Part shown: positions 8,016 to 16,060 of the stretch, piece after piece | Layout: each line of letters begins with the position of its first letter | How positions within the stretch are numbered: position 1 is the stretch's first letter | Assembly: GCA_016711265.1 (NCBI GenBank) | Contig: JADJTI010000006.1 | Span: forward strand, 868,001-932,000 | DNA from: Austwickia sp. | GTDB lineage: Bacteria; Actinomycetota; Actinomycetes; Actinomycetales; Dermatophilaceae | Direction: 5' to 3' | DNA: 64,000 bases | Made by a program: the position numbers and the translations under genes | Notes under the pieces: model-generated | What the model was told of the DNA's origin: nothing | The model's database searches: none | What the model saw: only the letters and a program-made list of their open reading frames with translations

Positions 8016-8818
8016 GACCGCACCTGCGCGGTCGTGGGTCTCGGCTCGGTGAACCGCGGCGGACGGCGTTCGAAGAACGCGGCCCGCCCCTCGGCGAAGT
8101 CCGCTCCGGCCAACAGCCTCGCCTGGGCGGCGGACTCGGCGGCCAGCAGCGACTCCAGGTCATGGTCGGGGTGGGCCAGGATCGCCTTGGTGGCGGCGAC
8201 CATCGGCGCCGAGAAGGCGGCGATCTGGTGGGCGCGTTCCAGGGCGACCGGTAGGGCGTGGCCGGGGGGCACCACCTCCGAGATCAGGCCCTGGTCACGG
8301 GCCTGCTGCGCGGTGAGTACCGGGGCGAACAGGATCAGTTCGCGCGCCCGTCCCGGACCCACCCGGGCCGACAGGGTGTACGACAAGCCGGTGTCCGCGG
8401 TAAGTCCGATCCGGGCGAACGAGCAGGTCAGCTTCGCGTCGGCGGCGACCACGGCGTAGTCGCTGCCGGTGGCCAGGGCCAGCCCCAGCCCGTACGCGCC
8501 GCCCTCGACGGCGCTCACGATCGGGCAGGGGGAGGTGACCAGGTGGCGGGCGATGTCGGCGACGACCCGCAGCCGTACGGCGGCCTCCGCCGGATCCGGG
8601 GACATCGAGGAGATGTCTCCCCCCGAGCAGAACACCGGCGGCGTACCCGTCAGCACCACGGCCCGGCACCCGGGATCGTCCTGGGCCTCCCGGAGGGCCG
8701 CCAGGAGTTCGAGCCGGTCGGCCAGGTTCAGGGAATTGCGGCGCTCGGGGCGGTCCAGGGTCAGCACCCGGACCGGGCCGTCGTCCCGGACCCGGACAGC
8801 GGGGGAGGGCTGGGTCAT
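8012..8818 (-). CDS. Enoyl-CoA hydratase/isomerase family protein
   Basis: 268 residues. Crotonase-fold features: LDRPERRNSLN, the oxyanion-hole segment PPVFCSGGDISSM, and the second oxyanion segment VEGGAYGLGLALA. The usual catalytic Glu of hydratases is not obvious (FARIGLTADTGLSY), so the reaction may be isomerisation or another crotonase chemistry. ATG at 8818 is preferred; the GTG just before it (8821) is in frame. Operon with the downstream reductase. Confidence 0.82.
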   Translation of the reverse strand: MTQPSPAVRVRDDGPVRVLTLDRPERRNSLNLADRLELLAALREAQDDPGCRAVVLTGTPPVFCSGGDISSMSPDPAEAAVRLRVVADIARHLVTSPCPIVSAVEGGAYGLGLALATGSDYAVVAADAKLTCSFARIGLTADTGLSYTLSARVGPGRARELILFAPVLTAQQARDQGLISEVVPPGHALPVALERAHQIAAFSAPMVAATKAILAHPDHDLESLLAAESAAQARLLAGADFAEGRAAFFERRPPRFTEPRPTTAQVRS

Positions 8819-8899
8819 CACCGCACCCTATCGAGGCAGGTCCTGTCACACGTTCCGCGGGACGAGCCGTCGTCCAGCGTCCCCACGTAACCTGCCAGC

Positions 8900-9724
8900 G
8901 TGACTGCCTCGACCACCGAAATGACCCACCCTTCCTCGACATTGACGCGCGACCGCGTGCTGGTCACCGTCGCCGGCGTGTTGTGTCTCGTGGGCACTGC
9001 ACTGGGCACCGGGCTGCTCGGCGACAGCGTCGCCACCCAGGGGGAGGGGCTGTTCAGCGACAGCGCCACGCTGATTGCGCCGCACGGCCCGGCCTTCTCG
9101 ATCTGGTCGGTGATCTACCTCGGTCTGTTCGGGTACGTCGGGTGGCAGTGGCTGCCCGCGTCCGCCGGTTCGTCGTGGGCCGCCTTGTCGCGGCGGTTGG
9201 GGGCGGCATCGCTGGCGCTCAACGGTCTGTGGCTGCTGGTGGTTCAGGCGGGGTGGGTGTGGGTGAGCGTGGTGGTGATCGTCGGGCTGCTGGCGACGCT
9301 GGCCGTGTTGTACCGCCGGTTCACCGGGACGCCGGACTCCGGGGTGGCCGAGAAGGCGCTGGTCCAGGGCACGTTCGGGCTGTACCTCGGGTGGGTGTGC
9401 GTAGCGGTCTGCGCCAACATCGCGGTGGCCCTGGTGGACAGCGGGGTGCCCCCGACCGGCACGGGGCCAGCGTGGGCGACGGTCGCCGTACTCGCGGCCG
9501 TCGTCGGTATCGCCGCAGGCGTGGTGTGGACGCCGGTGCCGCTGGTCGCCCGGTGTGCGGCCGGCGCGGCGGTCGTGTGGGGGCTGTCGTGGGTGGCCGC
9601 GGGGCGGCTGGCCGATGCCCCGAGTTCAGCGCTGGTCGGCTGGTCGGCCGCTGCGGCGGCGGCGATGGTCGCGATCGCCGTGGCGGTGTCCGCGCGGATG
9701 GTCTCGACCCGGTCGGCCGCCTGA
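8900..9724 (+). CDS. TspO/MBR-related tryptophan-rich membrane protein
   Basis: 274 residues, longer than classical TspO (about 160) but typical of the actinobacterial Trp-rich branch. About seven to eight hydrophobic segments. The segment APHGPAFSIWSVIYLGLFGY matches the TspO consensus (P-x-W-x-x-Y). TspO proteins bind tetrapyrroles and modulate stress responses; binding here is inferred. GTG start with no strong Shine-Dalgarno. Stands alone, divergent from the hydratase gene. Confidence 0.7.
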   Translation: MTASTTEMTHPSSTLTRDRVLVTVAGVLCLVGTALGTGLLGDSVATQGEGLFSDSATLIAPHGPAFSIWSVIYLGLFGYVGWQWLPASAGSSWAALSRRLGAASLALNGLWLLVVQAGWVWVSVVVIVGLLATLAVLYRRFTGTPDSGVAEKALVQGTFGLYLGWVCVAVCANIAVALVDSGVPPTGTGPAWATVAVLAAVVGIAAGVVWTPVPLVARCAAGAAVVWGLSWVAAGRLADAPSSALVGWSAAAAAAMVAIAVAVSARMVSTRSAA

Positions 9725-9770
9725 GTCTCGCGAGAGGCTGCCGGGCGAGCTGCTCCGTGGGCTGGCCTGG

Positions 9771-9802
9771 CTGTCGGGCTGTCGGGCTGTCGGGCTGTCG
9801 GG
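9771..9802. repeat. Four perfect 8-bp tandem repeats CTGTCGGG
   Basis: CTGTCGGG occurs four times without interruption, followed by a degenerate fifth unit. It lies in non-coding DNA after the TspO-like gene; slippage would change copy number without affecting a gene. Confidence 0.9.
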
Positions 9803-9944
9803 CCGTCCGTTTCGGTGCTGGCTGGTTCCTGGTCCGGTGACCTGTCGATTTTGAGGCGGCTGGCCGGCTGACCTGTCAAAGCGTTGCCGGGAAACCGGTT
9901 CTTCTGCACCGAAAGTGACACCTCAACCGCCGTACCGACTCGCA

Positions 9945-9982
9945 AGTGACACCTGGATACCTCGTGGGGTATCCAGATGTCA
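9945..9982. repeat. Long inverted repeat (hairpin)
   Basis: GTGACACCTGGATACC (9945-9960) pairs with GGTATCCAGATGTCAC (9967-9982) with one mismatch, leaving a 6-base loop. No T-run follows, so a plain factor-independent terminator is uncertain. It may terminate the TspO-like transcript or be a mobile or repetitive element; the motif GTGACACC also occurs alone at 9914-9921. Confidence 0.8.
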
Positions 9983-10218
9983 CTGTGCTCTCCGGTGCCC
10001 GCCCGAACCCACGGTGCTCGCCGGGACCCACGAAGCTTCGTGGGTCCCGGCGAGGGAGGTGGGTCCGGGGCAGGGAGGTGGGCCCTGTGCGTCAGGCTGG
10101 AGTGAGACAGGGGAGGTGGGTCCGGGCGGCTTCGAGGTCGAGGTCGGGCTCGAGCGGTCTCGGGGAGCGAAGCCCGGAGCAGGCGCGGCTCGGTGCGAGC
10201 CCGGCTGCGGCGCGCGGG

Positions 10219-10893
10219 TCAGCGCGAGCGTTCCCAGCGCCGGCCGGCCACCGCAGCGCCCACGGCCACGCCCGCCAGCGCGATCGCCGCGCCCACAGCG
10301 GCGGCGCCCAACAGCGTGACCGGGCTGGCCCCTGCCGTCGCACCCGCGGCCCCGACCCGAGCCGGGAGTCCCGGCAGGGCCGGCCCACCCGGCGTACCGG
10401 CGGCAACGACCTCGCGTTCAGCACCGATCGCGGCGGGCTCGGCCTGGGCGCCACCGGTGGCGATGTCCTTGTCGATGGCCGCGAAGAACATGGTCGCCAT
10501 CTTCTTGGCCACCCCGGACAGCATCCGCTGGCCGACCCCGCCGATGGTTCCGCCCACGTTGGCATCCGCCTCGAACACGATGTCCGTGCCCCCGTCAGCG
10601 GCTTGGGCCAGCCGGACCGCGACGTCCGCGGCGATGGTCCCGGCGGCACCCTCGCCGCGGGCCCGCAGGACGAAGGAGTCGATCGGCTGCTGATCCGTGA
10701 TCGCGACGTTGCCTTCGTAGATGCCCTTGATCGAGCCGATACCGGTCATCACCGCCAGCGCGTAGGCGTCTGGGCCGGTTTCGGTCAGCCGCTGTACGCC
10801 GGGGATGGTCCGGGAGAGCACGCCGGGGTCGTGGAAGGCCTTCCATGCCACGTCGGGGGCGGCGTTCATGTGGGCGGTGCCGTTGATCTGCAT
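10219..10893 (-). CDS. coxG: CoxG-like SRPBCC protein with C-terminal membrane anchor
   Basis: 224 residues. N-terminal CoxG/SRPBCC domain (MQINGTAHMNAAPDVAWKAF, PGVQRLTETGPDAYAL, GSIKGIYEGNVAI), then a linker and a C-terminal hydrophobic helix (LLGAAAVGAAIALAGVAVGA) followed by RRWERSR, a membrane anchor as in CoxG proteins that recruit CO dehydrogenase to the membrane. ATG at 10893 has a strong GGAGGAG ribosome site; the longer frame would translate a poly-proline run from the C-tract and is rejected. Last gene of coxM-S-L-G. Confidence 0.85.
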   Translation of the reverse strand: MQINGTAHMNAAPDVAWKAFHDPGVLSRTIPGVQRLTETGPDAYALAVMTGIGSIKGIYEGNVAITDQQPIDSFVLRARGEGAAGTIAADVAVRLAQAADGGTDIVFEADANVGGTIGGVGQRMLSGVAKKMATMFFAAIDKDIATGGAQAEPAAIGAEREVVAAGTPGGPALPGLPARVGAAGATAGASPVTLLGAAAVGAAIALAGVAVGAAVAGRRWERSR

Positions 10894-10935
10894 GCGAGGA
10901 CTCCTCCGGGTGGCGTGCGCTCGTGGCTGGTGGTC

Positions 10936-11005
10936 GGGGTGGGGGGGGGGGGGTGGGGGGGGGGGGGGGGGGGGGGGGGGTGGGGGGGGGGGGGGGGGGC
11001 GGGGG
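10936..11005. repeat. Extreme poly-G tract (poly-C on the coxG strand)
   Basis: G runs of 13 (10941-10953), 26 (10955-10980) and 18 (10982-10999), separated by single T bases and followed by C and five more G. It lies in the gap between the coxL stop (11057) and the coxG start (10893). Such a run can slip, form quadruplexes, and is also hard to sequence, so the exact lengths are uncertain. Confidence 0.85.
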
Positions 11006-11056
11006 TGGGTGGGTTTGGGGTTAGGCCTGGTCGTGGAGTCAGGCTTGGTCGTGGAG

Positions 11057-13486
11057 TCAGGCCTGGTCGTGGGGCGTCTGCGGTTGGGCTCGCCGCAGCG
11101 ATGGCCAGTCACCGGCCGCGTGCCGCCTACGCAGTTCCCACAGTTGGCTGGGGTTGATCGGCATCGCCGTGATCGGGAACCCCTCGGCGTCTTCGATGGC
11201 GCTGGCCAGCACGGCCGATGCCGGGATCGTGCCGGCCTCGCCGGCGCCCTTGACGCCCAGGGGGTTCAGCGGTGACGGCGTCTGCAGGTGGTCGATCTCG
11301 ACGTGGGGCACCTCGGAGGCGAACGGCATCAGGAAGTCCATGAAGGAGGCGTTGACCAACTGGCCGTCGGCGTCGTACTCGATTTTCTCGTAGAGGGCGC
11401 CGCCGACGCCCTGCGCGACGCCGCCGTGAACCTGACCCTCGACGATCATCGGGTTGATGACCGTGCCGCAGTCGTGGATCACGCAGTACCGCAAGATCGT
11501 GATCTCGGCGGTCTCGGGGTCGGTCTCGACGATGGCCGCGTGCATCCCGTTGGAGAAGGTGGAGCGTGGCGGGGAGTAGTAGCCGGTGCCCTCCAGGCCG
11601 GGGTGGGTGCCGTCGGCGATAGGCGGCTTGCTCAGGTCCGAACGCCCGCCAAACTGGGTCGCCGCCCGTGCGGTCTCATCAAACGCGTACCGCAACGGGT
11701 TCGACAGCACCGCGACCATGGCCAGCGGGATCTGCGAATTCGGGTCACCCTTGACACGCACGATGCCGTCCACGATCTCCAGGTCCGCGGGATCGGCCTC
11801 CAGCGCGTCGCCCGCGATCGTCAGTGCCTTCTGCTTGACCTCCTGCGCCGCCAGGTGCACCGCGCTACCGCTCATCACCGCGGCCCGGGAGGCGAAGGTG
11901 CCCACCGAGTACTCGATGCGGCGGGTGTCGCCGGTGGTCACGAACACGTCCTCGATCCGGACGCCGAGCTCGTCGGCGACGATCTGTGCGAACGCGGTGG
12001 CATGCCCCTGACCGGCGGTGGGCAGTCCGGTGGCGACGTTGACTCGCCCGCTGGTCTCGATCTGGACGTGCCCGCCCTCGTACGGTCCGGCGCCGGTCCC
12101 TTCGACGTAACACCCGATGCCCAACCCGATCCGACGGCCCTCGGCGCGGGCCTGGGCCTGCACTGCCAGGAAGTCATCCCACCCGACGAGTGCCAACAAC
12201 GTGTCAAGACTGGCGGGGAAGTCGCCCGAGTCGTAGATCGTGGGGCGACCATCCTGGAACATCAGCCCCACGTCGTACGGCATCTCTTCGGGCTGGATGA
12301 AGTTGCGCCGACGTACCAGCGCCCGGTCCAGGTTCAGTTCGTCGGCGATCGCGTCCATCACCCGTTCGGAGATGAACACCCCCTGCGGCCGACCGGCCCC
12401 CCGGTACGGCGACACCAGCACCGTGTTCGTGTAGAGGGAGGTGAACTCGACGCGGTAGTTCGGCAGCTTGTACGGCCCGACCAGCTGGGTCGAGGTGTTC
12501 AGCGGAACGATCACGCCATAGGGCATGTACGCGCCGTGGTCGTGCCAGAACTCCACGTCCAGCCCCAGCACCCGGCCCTCGTCGTCGAACCCGACCCGCG
12601 CGCGCTGCAACTGCCCGCGCTCGTGCGCCGAGGACACGAAGTGCTCGCGTCGGTCCTCCGTCCATTTCACGTCGACCAGCAAGCGGCGAGCCGCAGCGGC
12701 GACACACAGCTCCTCGGGCCAGGGGTGGATCAGTTTCACGCCGAAACCGCCACCCACATCGGGGGTGATGACCTCGACCTTCTCGCGCGGCATCTGCAGC
12801 TTGGCCGACAGGGCGGCCCGCAGGCTGCCCGAGGTCTGCGTCGAGGACCAGACCCGCAGCCGTTGCTCGTGCGGGTCGTACGAGGCGAGCACCCCCTTGC
12901 CTTCCAGTGGCATGCTCGCGCTGCGCACGAAGTCCAGGTCGAGCTCGAGGACGTGCGGGGCCGCCTCGATCGCGCCGCGGGCGTCGCCGACCTCCTGGAT
13001 CAGGTGCGCCCCGATATTGCCCGGCACGTGGGGGTGCACCAGCAGCTCACCGTCGCGGGCGGCGGCCACGCCGACCACCGCCGGCAACGTCTCGTAGCTG
13101 ACGCGCACCCGCTGGCAGGCGTCTTCAGCCAGGTACCGGTCGGTCGCGATGATCATCACCACGGGCTCGCCGACGTGTTTGACCTCGTCCTTGGCCAGCG
13201 CGTACGCCGTCACCGCGTGCCGCACGCTGGGGTGGGGGACCAGCAGCGGGAGCCGTTCGGCCTCGAAGTCCTGGAGATCGTCGTGCGTCCAGACGGCGAC
13301 CACCCCGGGGACGTCCAGGGTCGCGGACACGTCGATGTCGAGGATCCGGGCGTGCGCGTGCGGGCTGCGCACGAAGGCCGCCTCCAGTGCGTCCTGGCCG
13401 AGGTCGTCCAGGTACTTGCCGTGGCCGCTGACCAGCCGTGGGTCTTCGCGCCGGGTGATCGGTTCGCCGAAGAACTTGGTGGTCAT
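11057..13486 (-). CDS. coxL: CO dehydrogenase-like large (molybdopterin) subunit, form II
   Basis: 809 residues, full length for the xanthine oxidase family. N-terminus KFFGEPITRREDPRLVSG, then VTPDVGGGFGVK and the active-site loop PYRGAGRPQG. The loop reads AYRGAGR-like, not AYRCSFR, so this is form II; form I enzymes carry the Cys that binds copper. It would bind the molybdenum-cytosine dinucleotide and oxidise a small substrate, possibly CO at low rate or another aldehyde or heterocycle. ATG at 13486 overlaps the coxS stop (ATGA). Confidence 0.88.
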   Translation of the reverse strand: MTTKFFGEPITRREDPRLVSGHGKYLDDLGQDALEAAFVRSPHAHARILDIDVSATLDVPGVVAVWTHDDLQDFEAERLPLLVPHPSVRHAVTAYALAKDEVKHVGEPVVMIIATDRYLAEDACQRVRVSYETLPAVVGVAAARDGELLVHPHVPGNIGAHLIQEVGDARGAIEAAPHVLELDLDFVRSASMPLEGKGVLASYDPHEQRLRVWSSTQTSGSLRAALSAKLQMPREKVEVITPDVGGGFGVKLIHPWPEELCVAAAARRLLVDVKWTEDRREHFVSSAHERGQLQRARVGFDDEGRVLGLDVEFWHDHGAYMPYGVIVPLNTSTQLVGPYKLPNYRVEFTSLYTNTVLVSPYRGAGRPQGVFISERVMDAIADELNLDRALVRRRNFIQPEEMPYDVGLMFQDGRPTIYDSGDFPASLDTLLALVGWDDFLAVQAQARAEGRRIGLGIGCYVEGTGAGPYEGGHVQIETSGRVNVATGLPTAGQGHATAFAQIVADELGVRIEDVFVTTGDTRRIEYSVGTFASRAAVMSGSAVHLAAQEVKQKALTIAGDALEADPADLEIVDGIVRVKGDPNSQIPLAMVAVLSNPLRYAFDETARAATQFGGRSDLSKPPIADGTHPGLEGTGYYSPPRSTFSNGMHAAIVETDPETAEITILRYCVIHDCGTVINPMIVEGQVHGGVAQGVGGALYEKIEYDADGQLVNASFMDFLMPFASEVPHVEIDHLQTPSPLNPLGVKGAGEAGTIPASAVLASAIEDAEGFPITAMPINPSQLWELRRRHAAGDWPSLRRAQPQTPHDQA

Positions 13487-14043
13487 CGCTGCCCCCCTGC
13501 CGCGTCGTCGCGGGCCAGTTCGGCGGCCCGGCAGACGGCCTTGACGATGTTCTGGTAGCCGGTGCACCGGCAGAGGTTGCCGGAGATCGCTTCGCGGGCC
13601 TGCGCGAGGTCGGGTTCGGGGTTCTCGGCGATGAACGCCTCGATGGTCATCATCATCCCGGGGGTACAAAACCCGCACTGCAGGGCGTGCGACTCGATGA
13701 AGGCCCGCTGCACCGGCCCGAGGTCGCCCGTCTCGGGGTCGGCCAGTCCCTCGACCGTGCGGATCTCATGCCCGGCCGCGCTGACCGCGAAGATCAGGCA
13801 GGACCGGATGGGCTGCTCGTCGAGCAGCACCGTGCAGGCGCCGCAGACCCCGTGCTCGCACCCGACGTGCGTCCCGGTCAGGCCCAGATCGTGGCGCAAC
13901 GCGTCGGACAGCAGCCGGCGTGCCGGGACGGCGAGGGCATGTTCCACGCCGTTGACGCGGAGCAGGATCTCGTGCTCCTCCTCCTGCGAGGTCGCCGACA
14001 CCTCGAAGACACTGGCGTGCGGAACGGGAATGTGCCGGGTCAT
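13483..14043 (-). CDS. coxS: CO dehydrogenase-like small subunit, two [2Fe-2S] clusters
   Basis: 186 residues. The N-terminal plant-ferredoxin cluster ligands are C62, C67, C70 and C82 (GCEHGVCGACTVLLDEQPIRSC region), and the second cluster uses C123, C126, C158 and C160 (QCGFCTPGM and CRCTG). About 25 extra N-terminal residues precede the usual start of the domain. It carries electrons from the Mo site of CoxL towards FAD in CoxM. Overlaps both neighbours by four bases. Confidence 0.93.
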   Translation of the reverse strand: MTRHIPVPHASVFEVSATSQEEEHEILLRVNGVEHALAVPARRLLSDALRHDLGLTGTHVGCEHGVCGACTVLLDEQPIRSCLIFAVSAAGHEIRTVEGLADPETGDLGPVQRAFIESHALQCGFCTPGMMMTIEAFIAENPEPDLAQAREAISGNLCRCTGYQNIVKAVCRAAELARDDAAGGQR

Positions 14044-14936
14044 CGGGCTTCTCCTGCCGGGGTCGGGGTGGCCGCCAGCGCCTCGCGCAGGACCCGTCGC
14101 GTCAGTGTCAGCGCCAGTTGGCGTCGGTAGTCGGCCGAAGCGTGCAGGTCGGATTCGGGTTCGATGTGCTCGTTCACGGCCTCCTCGACCGCCGGCCACG
14201 GATCCGAGGTCGTGAACGCGGCCGTGAGGTCCAACCGGGTCGGCACGGGCGTGGTGGACACGAAGGACACCGCCGCGTCGAGCACGTGATCCGCGTTGTC
14301 GGGGTCGCGCACCACCGTGGCCCCGACTCCGCACAGTGCGTAATCCCCGTGCCGACGCGCCACCTCGGCGTACGCCGCGCCGGTCCCGGGGGTGGCCGTG
14401 AAGGTCACGTGGGTGACGAGCTCGTCCTGGGCCAGGTCGGCCTCCATCGGCCCCTGGAAGAAGTCGGCGGCCTCGACCACCCGGGTGCCGCGCGCCGAGG
14501 CGATCGACACGCTGCCCTTGAGCAGCACCAGGATCGCCGGCATCTCCCCGGCGGGGTCGGCGTGCGCGATGGAACCCACGGTGGTCCCGCGGTTGCGGAT
14601 CGCCGGGTGGGCCACCTGCGACAGGGCGAGCCGCAGCAGCGGGATGCGCTGGTATGCCGACTCGTCGGCTTCCAGGTGCGCGTGCCGCACGAGGGCGCCC
14701 ACCCGCACGCCGGACTCGCTGACCGCGACCTGGCCCAAGCCCTCGGCATCCTCGATCTGGCGGTGGCCGATGCGGTTGATGTCCACGAGCGTGGCCGGGG
14801 AGGCCAGCCGCATGTTGAGCACGGGGATCAGGCTTTGGCCCCCGGCGAGCACCTTGGCTTCGCCGTCCTCGGCGAGCATGGTCAGGGCCTCCTGGACCGA
14901 TCGCGGCGCCAGATAGCGGAACGGTGCAGGTTTCAC
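14040..14936 (-). CDS. coxM: CO dehydrogenase-like medium (FAD) subunit
   Basis: 298 residues. FAD-binding motifs VLAGGQSLIPVLNMRL (about residues 31-46) and TTVGSIAHADPAGEMPA (about 117-133) are canonical for CoxM/CutM. First gene of the minus-strand cox operon M-S-L-G; the 220-bp gap to the divergent coxD must hold the promoters for both directions. Confidence 0.92.
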   Translation of the reverse strand: MKPAPFRYLAPRSVQEALTMLAEDGEAKVLAGGQSLIPVLNMRLASPATLVDINRIGHRQIEDAEGLGQVAVSESGVRVGALVRHAHLEADESAYQRIPLLRLALSQVAHPAIRNRGTTVGSIAHADPAGEMPAILVLLKGSVSIASARGTRVVEAADFFQGPMEADLAQDELVTHVTFTATPGTGAAYAEVARRHGDYALCGVGATVVRDPDNADHVLDAAVSFVSTTPVPTRLDLTAAFTTSDPWPAVEEAVNEHIEPESDLHASADYRRQLALTLTRRVLREALAATPTPAGEAR

Positions 14937-15156
14937 GGCCAGGCCTCCTGGTGCGCTCGCGTGGGGGCGGCGCGCAGCGGGGGTGCAGCGAGGCCTGGAC
15001 GACGGCCCTGATGCTGCGCACGTATAGGGAACCCTACGTGATGTGGGTCACCCACTTCTCGGCGAGATCTGCCGATCACGGCGTCCGGCTCCTGGCAGGT
15101 TCGGCCCAATCAGTCAGCGCCGCGGCCCGGCGAGCGGGATCGGGCATGATCGCCGC

Positions 15157-16029
15157 ATGAAAGATGTCCCGACCACTCAGGCGGCGCTGCAGGCGGCCGG
15201 ATACGTGGCCGATACCGGTCTGGCCACCAGCGCCCACCTGGCGCAGGCCATCTCGCGGCCGCTGCTGTTGGAGGGCGAGCCCGGCACGGGCAAGACCAGC
15301 CTGGCCGCGGCGCTGGCCCGCGCCCTGGGCGGCCTGCTGGTCAGGCTGCAGTGCTACGAGGGCATCGACGCCGCGCAGGCCCTCTACGACTGGGATTTCG
15401 CGCGGCAACTGCTCGACCTGCGTGGCGGCGGGTCCTCCGGGGCCGCCCACCCGGCGTACTCCGAGCACTACCTGCTGGAACGCCCGATCCTGACCGCGTT
15501 GCGCGCCTCCCGATCGGGGCGGCCCGCGGTGCTCCTCGTGGATGAGGTGGACCGTGCCGACGACGAGTTCGAGGCGTTGTTGCTGGAGGTTCTGGGCGAA
15601 TGGACGATCACCGTTCCCGAGATCGGCACGTTGGTCGCGCAGGAACCGCCGGTGGTCGTGCTCACTTCCAACCGCACCCGCGAGTTGCACGACGCCCTGC
15701 GAAGGCGGTGCTTGTATCACTGGGTCGATCACCCCGGTACGGCGACCGAGCGGGCCATCGTGCGCGCGCGGCTCCCCGGGATCGACGATGCCCTGAGCGC
15801 TCAGGTGGTTGACGCGGTGCACCATCTGCGCGGGCTTGGCCTGGTCAAACCCCCCGGCGTGGCCGAAACCCTGGACTGGCTGCGGGCGCTGGCGGCCCTG
15901 GGAGTGACCGAACTCGACGACGAGGCCGCCCGGACCACACTCGGCGTGGTCGTCAAGGACCGGGACGACGACGTGTTCGTCCGGTCGGTCGGACCCCTGC
16001 CCGGTGGCGCCCCGCCGAGGCGTTCGTGA
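15157..16029 (+). CDS. coxD: MoxR-type AAA+ ATPase (CoxD-like)
   Basis: 290 residues. Walker A GEPGTGKT near residues 40-47, Walker B LLVDEVDRAD near 125-134, sensor I in VVVLTSNRTREL. CoxD proteins act as chaperones for insertion of the active-site metals/sulfur of CO dehydrogenase together with the VWA protein CoxE; role here inferred from position, divergent from coxMSLG and followed by coxE. ATG at 15157 is the first Met giving the family N-terminus. Confidence 0.85.
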   Translation: MKDVPTTQAALQAAGYVADTGLATSAHLAQAISRPLLLEGEPGTGKTSLAAALARALGGLLVRLQCYEGIDAAQALYDWDFARQLLDLRGGGSSGAAHPAYSEHYLLERPILTALRASRSGRPAVLLVDEVDRADDEFEALLLEVLGEWTITVPEIGTLVAQEPPVVVLTSNRTRELHDALRRRCLYHWVDHPGTATERAIVRARLPGIDDALSAQVVDAVHHLRGLGLVKPPGVAETLDWLRALAALGVTELDDEAARTTLGVVVKDRDDDVFVRSVGPLPGGAPPRRS

Positions 16030-16030
16030 G

Positions 16031-16060
16031 GCGTCCATGAGTGTCCATGAGTGTCCATGA
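16031..16060 (+). repeat. Three 10-bp direct repeats over the coxE start
   Basis: The decamer G(C/T)GTCCATGA occurs three times in tandem between the coxD stop and coxE. Each copy carries an ATG, and because the unit is 10 bases each ATG is in a different frame, so copy number would decide which ATG leads into coxE. Confidence 0.85.

Larger units (their letters stand above)
9725..10218. other. Repeat-rich intergenic region
   Basis: Nearly 500 bp without a convincing gene. It contains four perfect copies of CTGTCGGG (9771-9802), GTGAC/TGTCA-type words, a long hairpin (9945-9982), and three loose copies of GGGAGGTGGG(T/C)CC between 10055 and 10125. Related words reappear at 18330-18470. Confidence 0.6.

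Noticed and set aside
10894..11112. Poly-proline N-terminal extension of CoxG
   Set aside because: It is translation of the C-tract; the true start at 10893 has a strong ribosome site and matches CoxG proteins.
11288..13558. 756-codon plus-strand open frame
   Set aside because: It is the antisense shadow of coxL; low-complexity Val/Gly/Arg/Asp composition and no family motifs.
16031..16060. CRISPR-like short repeats
   Set aside because: Only three contiguous 10-bp units without spacers and no cas genes anywhere in the window.
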